Assembly (NCBI GenBank): GCA_037102815.1
Contig: BTPP01000005.1
Coordinates: 3,286,001-3,350,000, forward strand
Length of the DNA stretch: 64,000 bases
Reading direction: 5' to 3'
Origin: Neurospora intermedia
Taxonomy: Eukaryota > Ascomycota > Sordariomycetes > Sordariales > Sordariaceae
Of this stretch, positions 55,715 through 64,000 are shown piece by piece. A program made the position numbers and the translations under genes. The notes beneath the pieces are model-generated. The model saw nothing but the letters and a program-made list of their open reading frames with translations, was not told where the DNA came from and searched no databases. Positions within the stretch are counted from its first letter, which is position 1; every line of letters starts with the position of its first letter.

Positions 55715-58700
55715 GGTGCCGGTTGATGTCCCAAAGGGACGGCTGAGAGAAGGTTGACGGCGTGGGTTTCAAAATGTGGAAACAGCGAACGGTTCGAAGA
55801 GATGAAGTTATGTTGATCGGATCGATAACGTGGGCAGCCACTACCGGCGGGGACTGCCTTGTTTCCTCCTGCCGATCGCTGGACTTGCCAAGTTGGGTGA
55901 TGAAAAGGAGAGTAGATGGTGGGTTTTGCGAGGTAGTCCCGTGTTCGATAGCGTTTGTGAGCGAAGAGAAAGTGAAGCGGCCACACCGATTGCCGTACTA
56001 AAGCGTAGCGAGAGTGAGCGTGGTGGTAGTAGAGATTGACGATGGCGACGGCGGCGGCGATGGTGATGGGCAAGACAACACCAAGTTGGACCAGTGAGTG
56101 GCTGACAGTGACGGGAGCTCCCTGGAGGTTGGCGAGACACACACACACACACGCAAGGGCGCGGACCGGGAAAGGGAACCTGAAGGGCAACCTAGGACTG
56201 ACTTTCTCCGTGGGACTGGGAGGTTGGCCGTGTGGTGTAAGCTTCTTCTCTAGTGTCTAGGTAGACATTCGCACACCGAGAGAGAGGTCTGGATGAAAAA
56301 GGACACCCGCTGCACAACACAGTCGCGCAGTCGATTAAGGCTACTACCAGGGGACTCCTTTCAACGAAGAAGGGCGGACCTGAAGCTGGGAGCGGAGGAG
56401 AGAGAAGGAAGTGGAGGAATCAGGTGTAGGTTTCCACGCACGCGAAAGGACGGGGACGGCAGAGACAAAAGGAAGCCGACAGAGTCGCAATCGCAGGGTC
56501 AGGAGCCAGGCCGGGAGTGAGCTGAGAGCGCAAAGGCCGGGACCAGTGTAAGCACTCTGGCAAGTGAGCAAGGGGAGGGGGGGGTGGTCACGGTGGAGGT
56601 GGAGGAGAGAAGTGGAAACGAAGAAAAAGGAAATGTGATGGATCCCTGAAGCGACTAGGGTAGGATGGGATTGGACTCAGATTGGACCTGGGTTGGGAAC
56701 TGGGTTGGATCGGAAGGAGTGCTCTGTTGAGAGGTCTGGACGGAATGAGGTCAATATGGGGGGGACCCACAAGAGGACCTTCAGTTTGGAGCCAACAGGG
56801 GTTTCAAGTCTCTGTGCCCGTCTCTCAGGCTGTGTCTCTTGTCTTTTTGTGGTGTTTGCCGACGCCGTTGACGACAACGACGACGACGACAACGGGTGTA
56901 TCACAGTGCTGTACCACATGGCTTTCATCTCTTTTCTCTTGCTGTCCTGATCCCAAGATTACCTAGGTACCTCAAGTGTTCCTTTTTGACGGGATGGAAG
57001 CACCAGGAGATCGGACGAAGGCATCAACACCACAAAGTTATAAAAACGACAAGGAGATTTCAGTTTGACAGTCAGTCCAGTGTAGTGTACTGTACACTGG
57101 CCTGCATTGCCAATCACTGCGTGCAATGTCAAAACGCCAGGCCAACGGAGGCAAAGCGCCGTGGTGGTTGATGTCCTGCACAATGCACACACGCACTCTT
57201 GCTTGCTGCATCCCGCTCCAATGACCTACCTGCAGCATGCACTCCGGGCTGCAGCCAGCGCAGGCGGATTTGATGGAAGGAGGCCCATCTGGGAAGCAAG
57301 CGAGAAGAGACCGTCTTGTCGAAGCAAAAGACGCAAAAAGACTGGGGCTCGGGAAATAAAGGTGGAGGACCAATGGCACCCCAGGCCCAATGACCCCCCC
57401 AAATGCCACCTCAATGGACAATCTGACGGAAGGAACCCATCCAGGCCCCTTCAGGGCAACGCTAGCGGCATGTTCGCTGCTGCACCACTGCTGCAGGATT
57501 GTTGTGCGAACGCCTCTGCCGGGGTGTGAAATGTTAGCGAGGCGAATGACAAGATGCCGGTTGCTTCATCTTGTGAACAAAAGATAGATGATACGCCGGC
57601 TTCACAGCTCCTATATTTTGTATGATGGAAGCTTCATGCTAACATCTCATATTCTGGCAGCGGCGTACCTGCCATGTCCCTGCATCTCTTAGGGGAGCCC
57701 GTTAGGGGTATCATCTGAGTCTCTCTCTGGGCTTGTCCGAGACAATTCCAGCTTCCGCCGGGGTATCCTATACTTAGGGACCGCTTGTAAGCATTGGCAA
57801 TTATCAGAGGCCGGGGAGGTATCCGAGACACCAACCGCAAGACAACCGCATTTCTGCCCGGGATCACGGAAAAATACAGTCCTTTCCCGGATAGGACATT
57901 CACAATCGATCATTCTAACCTCTTGACTCTCTTTTCCCTTGTCTATCCTCGGTCAAAGCGTGGCCCCCCCTCTCAAGCCCCTCTTCTTCCCCTCTACCTT
58001 TACCATTCGATGTTCGTTGGCGGCCCCCTCTTCGTTTGATTCAAGGCATATCGGGTGGGAAACTGCAGTGAAGTTGGATCAAGCATTTGGTTGCCTTTTT
58101 ACAGAGAGACGGCGGCAACATGGCAAGACTCCACCATCGCCTAATTCCAGACTAGATAAAAACAAACCAACAGCTCGCCGCCTTGCCACGTTTTCCCATA
58201 GGCAGTGGCGCTTCACTTTCGCTCAAATTTTCAAGTGAGTCGTTTGCAATTTGGAAGAGGTAGTGATCGTCACTCGCCCCCCCATGGCCATTCGAGTCCA
58301 TTGTCCCACCCACCACAGAGGCCATTCCCACAAGCCCATGGCTCGCCGCGATGCTACCCTTTTCGAGAATCCATCATCGGTGCTTTGCCTATGCTGAGCC
58401 AGTGCGCCGGGTCCCTGAAAGGATCGCTATGCATATCGTTTCCACTCTCTTCGATATATCCGTCCCCGCAGTGTTCTCTAGTGCTATCTTGAAGAAAAAA
58501 GAGAGCCGGCCATGCTTGTCCACGATCGATGAGCCCCTTGGCAGGTTCAGGCAGGATAGTACACTATCCATGTAGTGTAAAAGCAAAGCCAATGGGTAGT
58601 GGGTGTGCTCGTGCGTTGGTTGTTCGACTTCAGCCTGTACCACGCCTACAGTATCACGGCGTCCAATCTATACGGCCACTTGTTTCATGGCGTGAAGCGG

Positions 58701-60465
58701 TGAACTTGGATAGCTGACAGAGGCCTCTAATATAAGTTTCGGCTGAAACAAGCCACAGCGAAGAGAGTCGGACAATTGGTCCTTTTAGTGTACCGAGCTG
58801 CAGCTGAAGGCACAACTCCCAGACCGTGTGTGGGATCTCGCCGGAATCTCATCGTCCGTGTGGCCGTCTCAAAGGCCCGAACGATACACCGATACACAGG
58901 TGATGGGCCTCTGTTTGTTCGCATGGACGACAGAGATGGCGTTTGATAGGGTAAGGTATAGTATCGGAGATGAGTCCCGTGCCCTCCAGCTTTTCTTCTT
59001 GACTGCTAGCTGCCGCTCGGCATGACAATCACAATCGCGACATGGCGACACCACCACAGCCAGCCCTTGTTCTTTCGGTCCAAAGAGAGCCGATAAGAGT
59101 TGGGTTACACTTTTCAACAACCTACCGTCAAAGCGTGGTGATACTGGCGGCTACTATAGGTGAGGGGTCTGCTATCGGACCACACTTGACAAAAGAGCCT
59201 CCAATATCGCCCTTCTGATATCCCGAAATGCCCCCAACGGTTGATACCACTTGGTTGATTGAGCCGAGTACACACCCATCCAGACCAAACGGAGAGCAGG
59301 AGAGGGCTTCAACCAACCTACCAACCAACCAACCAAACCCACCTCCAATCCACATGGCGCACAGCATGCCGATGTTAAGTAGACGCCACTACAAACGGCC
59401 GAGGAGGAAAGAGACGATGCCTTTGAACGGTCGATGGAAAGAAATCACTCACCAACAACCACGACAACGAGACCATTCCAAGAAACACACCTCGGTCGGC
59501 ATATTCGGCTGAATACTGTTCCCCTCCTCCGAGTCGCCTTGAAAGAGAGCATGAAAAAAAAATTTGAAAATCAAATGCAGATTGCGGAATCCACACTGGC
59601 GGACAAGACCCGATCAACCCTCCCGAGATTGAAATGAATACCCCTGGCTAGTCCTCATTCGGACAAGCCGTTGCATTCGCTTGTCCCGCCAGCAGTGTGA
59701 TGAGTGGATGACATCCAAGCCAACCATCCATTCATCATCCATCACGTTGGTCGGTTGGTGCGGGGGAATTGGTGAGTAGTGACCCGAGTCGCACAATGAG
59801 GCAGCTCCGACTCTCCGAGATTCTGAGATTTGCGATGTCGATTCGATTGGAGGTGAAAGTTTGCATTACCTTGGGCGTTCGTATATACACTACAAGAGCT
59901 TGAAACTACGCAGCCATACGAAAGCCTCAAAAGGCTATCAAGCCAAATGCTATGTGGGGACTGTGAAGAGGTGAGCTCTCCCCACATTTTGTTTTGTTTT
60001 GGATTCGGAGGCAAGACAATCCCGTCCTCACTCGATGATAGTCTAGCGTACAATGGAAACAATGGGTGACCCGTGGTCCAGAGGAGGCATTTCAGTCGCT
60101 GCAGTGGATGGATGATGCCAGTGCAATAATTCCCCAGTGGTTCCCGCACCCGAACACAGCACGCAGCGGGACGGGAGCTAAAGGCGGAAACTTCCGGGCA
60201 ACTATTGGCCACTCAGGCTGAAGCAAGTCTGTTATCGATAAAAGAAATGCCCGACCAAAAAATCCGCCACGATAAGCTTGGGCGACTGTTATCGAGCTTT
60301 GCGACCTTCAATCGCTACATCATCACTCAACACTCAGTTCTCATCATCAGTACACTACTTACTATCTTCGATTTCAGTCTCGATCGACACATTGCGGCAT
60401 TGTGAATTGCCCAGCATAACAAGTCAATCCTCCTCTCTACCTCTACACAATCATCTCTGGTCACC
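55715..60465. other. 4.75-kb divergent intergenic region
   Basis: This is the longest gene-free stretch of the window, between the DENN gene (-) and BCD1 (+). It contains a CA-type microsatellite near 56137-56153, a decayed inverted repeat at 57492-57684, a CCAA-type repeat near 59317-59340, and CT-rich leader sequence before BCD1. Many short frames exist on both strands, none above 160 codons and none with a recognisable domain. A long non-coding transcript or regulatory region is possible but unsupported. Confidence 0.5.
57492..57684. repeat. Imperfect inverted repeat, possible decayed MITE
   Basis: The arm at 57510-57538 and the reverse complement of 57638-57666 agree at 23 of 29 positions. 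Five of the six differences are G/A transitions. Weaker similarity extends outward by about 18 bases on each side. The arms enclose about 100 bases. The transition bias is what repeat-induced point mutation would leave (inference). Confidence 0.5.
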
Positions 60466-62616
60466 ATGGCCGACTCGGTGCTCAGCACCCTCTGCGGAAT
60501 CTGCCACGCCGAACCACCCAAATACAAATGCCCGCGCTGTCTCGCCCGAACGTGCTCGTTAGCATGTACTCAGAAGCACAAGATTAGAGCCGACTGCTCT
60601 GGCGTCCGCGACCCTACCGCCTTCGTCCCCGCCACCCGTCTCCGTACCACCGCCGGCATCGACCACGACTACAACTTCATCTCGTCTATCGAGCGCGCCT
60701 GCAAGCGCAACGAACAAGAGATTGTCGAAGTTCGCAAGATTCTCAGCGACAAGGATCTACATCCCCAAAATGAGGATAAGGCTTTCGTCAAGGAGTGGCA
60801 CGGCGACGAGTTGCGCCATGTCCCCGTCGGAACGCTGCCACCGCCGAGCTGGAAACAGCACAAGATGCAAGAGGAAGGCGCATGGATATCCGGTTTCAGC
60901 AGACTAGTACGCCAGAGGCTGAGGAAACTCAACATCGAGGCCGTGTCCATGCCCAAGGGTATGACCAGACAGCGCGAAAACGAGACCTCGTGGAACCGAA
61001 ACAACCAATGTGTTAACTGGCAAGTCGAATGGCTTCTCTTCAACGTCCCCGGTCTCCCTACGACTGGCCACCAGCAACAACAAGAACAACCGCACCGAAT
61101 CCTTCACAAAGCGCTCGAAAACAAGCCTCTCAACCGCGCCCTAGCCGAAACCCTCGCCTGGTACCGCAGACGCCTCTCTCGACAAGCCCAAGAAGCCGAA
61201 ACTATCCCCGATCCCTCCGACCCCGCCGCCGAAGACCAGCTAGACGCCGACGGCCGTCCCCTCAAGCGCCGCAAACTCGAATCTGGCTTCGCCCCCACGA
61301 AATCCAAGAAAATCACCGAAATCATCGCCTCTCCTTACCTCTCCTCCCCACCGCAGAACCCGCTCACCTCCGCCTGGTCCACCGACTCGCCCTATACCAT
61401 GCAATACCCCCTCACCGGCGCCTGGTCGCAAACCGCTTGCGACGGCTCTGCTTCGATTCCCAAAACCGATGACGAGGAAATCATTGACCAATCCCGCTTC
61501 TTGGCGGGATGGCGTTTCTTCTTGCACAAAACATGGGCTCCTACTCCTTCTGCTTCTTCTTCTCAATCCGGGCAGACGAAACCCAACGGCAAACTGCTGA
61601 TCCCGCTCAACGCGACCAAGAATTTCTCTCATGCCCTCCGCGGTAGGACGGTGGTCGAGTTCCCGACTGTTTACGTCTTGCCGCCTGGTGGGGACTTGCC
61701 AGAGGGATTTGGATATGCGGATACGAAGAGGAGGAAGGAGAGAGTTGCGAAGATTGTCAGGACTGAGGCGGGCGCGGAGGCAGAGTCTGCAAGCAGTTCG
61801 TCGTCGTCGTCTGACTCTGACGCAAGCGACTCTGATTCTGATTCGGATGAGTCGTCGGATGAGGGCGAAGTAGAGGAGATTTCTTCTAATAATCCTAATG
61901 GAAGGAAGAAACAATTTGGATCGCAACAAGCTGCGTTCCGAAGGGATCAGCGCGATCAACGCGGTGGCAGTCGAGGTGGAGGAAAGTGGGAGCGTGGTGG
62001 CCGTGGCGGTCGAGGCGGCCGCGGAGGGAGAGGAGGTGGTGGTGGTGGTGGAGGGAAGAATGTCCGTTTCGAGAGTACTGAAGACCAGCAGGGGCAGGCT
62101 GAAGAGGGTGAAGTGGGAGGAGGAGAGGTGGACACGGCAGCGCTAGAAGCAGCTGTTAGGCAGGCTGCTTCTGGTGACTTTGATGCCATCGTGAACCGCC
62201 GTTCGAACCGGGAGGCAGCGGAGGACGGCGAAATTAATAGCGATGGTGACGAAGTTATGGCCGATGCTGATACCGGTTACCGCGGGGGTCGCGGGGGGCG
62301 TGGCGGGCGCGGTCGTGGCCGTGGTGGATCCCGTGGTGGAAGAGGTGGTGGTCGCGGTAACTTTCAACAACAGCGAGGCGGTGGCAGAGGCGGCCAGGGA
62401 CATGGCGGTCGCGGAGGATTTGGAGGCGGCCACCAGCAACAGCAGCAGCAGCAGAGGACCAAACAGGAGACTGAAGCATCTACCCATATGGACGTCAATA
62501 TGGAAATTGACGCCCCAAGGCAAGAACAACCACAACAGAAGAGGTCTGACACAGGCAACAAGGGCGGTGGCGGTGGCCTCGGTGGACTTGTCAACTACGG
62601 GTCTGATTCCGAGTAG
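60466..62616 (+). CDS. bcd1: Box C/D snoRNP assembly protein BCD1 (HIT-type zinc finger)
   Basis: Nuclear protein needed for accumulation of box C/D snoRNAs. It is a single exon of 716 residues starting at an ATG in good context (GTCACCATGGCC). The HIT zinc finger is complete: Cys10, Cys13, Cys22, Cys25, Cys30, Cys34, His38 and Cys44, within LCGICHAEPPKYKCPRCLAR. It is followed by GVRDPTAFVPATRLR and YNFISSIERACKRN, both typical of BCD1. The conserved C-terminal half of the family core is near residues 340-430 (FLAGWRFFLHKTW and VVEFPTVYVLPPG). Past residue 440 the protein is an acidic Ser/Asp tract followed by two long RGG/GGRGG blocks (residues about 500-530 and 605-660), not present in yeast Bcd1. 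Such blocks usually bind RNA or are methylated on Arg. Confidence 0.92.
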   Translation: MADSVLSTLCGICHAEPPKYKCPRCLARTCSLACTQKHKIRADCSGVRDPTAFVPATRLRTTAGIDHDYNFISSIERACKRNEQEIVEVRKILSDKDLHPQNEDKAFVKEWHGDELRHVPVGTLPPPSWKQHKMQEEGAWISGFSRLVRQRLRKLNIEAVSMPKGMTRQRENETSWNRNNQCVNWQVEWLLFNVPGLPTTGHQQQQEQPHRILHKALENKPLNRALAETLAWYRRRLSRQAQEAETIPDPSDPAAEDQLDADGRPLKRRKLESGFAPTKSKKITEIIASPYLSSPPQNPLTSAWSTDSPYTMQYPLTGAWSQTACDGSASIPKTDDEEIIDQSRFLAGWRFFLHKTWAPTPSASSSQSGQTKPNGKLLIPLNATKNFSHALRGRTVVEFPTVYVLPPGGDLPEGFGYADTKRRKERVAKIVRTEAGAEAESASSSSSSSDSDASDSDSDSDESSDEGEVEEISSNNPNGRKKQFGSQQAAFRRDQRDQRGGSRGGGKWERGGRGGRGGRGGRGGGGGGGGKNVRFESTEDQQGQAEEGEVGGGEVDTAALEAAVRQAASGDFDAIVNRRSNREAAEDGEINSDGDEVMADADTGYRGGRGGRGGRGRGRGGSRGGRGGGRGNFQQQRGGGRGGQGHGGRGGFGGGHQQQQQQQRTKQETEASTHMDVNMEIDAPRQEQPQQKRSDTGNKGGGGGLGGLVNYGSDSE

Positions 62617-64000
62617 TATTTTGGAATCGGACCCGGATCGAACAGCAGAAGGATTTTCTTTAGGTAGATGTCTATACCTGGCTTTGTGGCGTGGACAGCG
62701 AATATATATGGATGGATGTCTTGTTCGCACCCCCCCCAAAACAGAAGAGAAGTCGTGTTAATAGATGCCGGTAGCGGAAATCATGGCTTTGCGTGTAGAA
62801 AGATAGCGTAATGGACTTGTTACCAGCTTATTTCTACCTAGGTACATCACTCATTTTCTGCTTTGGGGGGGATGTATGCGGAAGCCCCAAAAAGTATGAA
62901 AACATAACATGATTATAAGAACTGAAATGTAGCCCAAACACAACCTACCCACCTGTCTGATTTGTCTTCACAGAAGATGTATAGAAACTGGACAACAGGC
63001 AGGATCGGTGAGCCACGCAACAGAAATTGGATACACATCAACATGCACATGAACTCATAAGCACGTTGATGCTTTCTTATGGAGTGAAACTTCATATAGA
63101 TCAACTTCACTGCGTATGTCGAAGCCTATGTCAATCCAATAAAGAAACAACATCATAAGGAAACAACTCTACATGCTCAAGCTGCCTTCACACTGTCATT
63201 GGCAGAAATTGGACAACCAAGACACGATTACGATCAGAAATGGTTGACGGAGAAATTGACCAATACACTTTATGCCAGAAGAGATATCATGAGGATCAAG
63301 GGAGAAGTAACTGTGACTTCATTCAATAACGTATGATGCTATGTCTTAGAGAAGGCCACAGATATGTACCCAGTAATAATATGGTATCATATTTTTGCAT
63401 CATGAATAGGGCAAATTGATTGCACGAGTTGGCGAGGTAGGGAGGGTTTGATGGCTTTGATTATCCCGACGCAACAAAGGCGTCCTTCAAGTCAACCTGA
63501 TGGCCATGTCCTCCAAGTTCATCGGTTTCATGTGTCTGTAGGGCAGCAGCTTAGCTTGCCTCTGTCTGTCCAATGCCAGTCCCGCTGCGCTTCCATCTCA
63601 AGGGCAAAAAACCCTTCCCATACAGACCATGCTGTTATGGATCTGTGTGCATAATAAAATACCAGTCAACCCAGATGATGCCCCTGGTCGCATCTATCCA
63701 GTGATTATCATCCTCCATGCTGTGATGGCTGGAGGGTAAAAGACGTTGCGCGCTGTTTAGCGGCGATGGCCGTACTGCGGCCAGTCTCAGCGAGAGTGCT
63801 GCTCACTCCTCCGCTATCACCTTGATTAGATCTGGAAAATCACTCTCGCTATATGGCCTGCCCTGGGTCGTCCCAATTCATAGCATCATGCCACAACTCC
63901 CAATGAAACTCCGGGCTACAAGCCTTTGCCTCCGTTCAATAAAATCATGCTCAGTCCCAAACCTAGAGGCTTCGAAAAAGGAAAACGTTCGTTCACAACG
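62617..64000. other. Intergenic sequence to the window end
   Basis: The 3' UTR of BCD1 and further non-coding sequence. It contains a CCTAGGTA word near 62838 and no frame longer than 70 codons beyond the BCD1 flank. No gene end is recognisable before the window stops. Confidence 0.45.

Noticed and set aside
57107-57529. 140-codon frame near 57.3 kb
   Set aside because: No domain, ends inside a decayed inverted repeat, and similar-sized frames occur on the other strand.
1-64000. CRISPR arrays, bacterial operons, prophage or integrated viral genes
   Set aside because: No regularly spaced repeats, ribosome binding sites or viral coding signatures were seen. All genes are eukaryotic with spliceosomal introns or intronless fungal genes.

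Overview
The window is nuclear DNA from a filamentous ascomycete, most likely Neurospora or a close relative such as Sordaria. Three things point there. Genes are interrupted by short introns (about 50-80 nt) with GTAAGT/GTATGT-like donors and CTAAC/CTGAC-like branch sites. The proteins are typical of Sordariomycetes. A dispersed, solitary 5S rRNA gene on the minus strand near 51.5 kb reads like the Neurospora major-type 5S as I remember it. Eighteen protein-coding genes can be supported, and I rebuilt exon structures by hand for all the spliced ones. Every reconstructed CDS has a length divisible by three and joins recognisable family sequence across its junctions.

Left part (0-15.5 kb): a xanthine dehydrogenase cut by the window edge (+); a SPO22/ZIP4-type meiotic protein with eight exons (-); an AcuK/AcuM/ERT1-type Zn2Cys6 gluconeogenesis regulator with seven exons, two of them only 23 and 18 nt (-); an accessory-looking gap with a 349-bp inverted-repeat element flanked by TA; and a HET-domain protein (+) with a 60-nt tandem duplication.

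Middle part (15.5-43 kb): a spacer with a 58-base T run; a calpain-like protease; a RING/TRAF-type zinc-finger protein; the U-box ubiquitin ligase UFD2; an atypical short-chain reductase (all +); ORC6 (-) and the mitochondrial i-AAA protease (+), which share a divergent 750-bp spacer; a 3.4-kb spacer; and a SOG2-like leucine-rich-repeat protein (+).

Right part (43-64 kb): a BLOC-1 CNL1-like protein (+), the very-long-chain enoyl reductase TSC13 (-), the exosome helicase MTR4 (+), the 5S rRNA gene (-), a DENN-domain protein with a long coiled coil (-), a 4.75-kb spacer, and the box C/D snoRNP assembly factor BCD1 (+).

Most genes are conserved housekeeping genes in single-gene transcription units. 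Nothing resembles an operon or a secondary-metabolite cluster. Loose functional themes are ubiquitin and proteolysis (calpain, RING/TRAF, UFD2, i-AAA) and RNA metabolism (MTR4, 5S, BCD1). I see no clear undescribed multi-gene system. The less ordinary signals are the TA-flanked inverted-repeat element, the HET internal duplication, the CNL1 and calpain low-complexity expansions, stop-free introns of 3n length, upstream ORFs, and a decayed inverted repeat near 57.5 kb.
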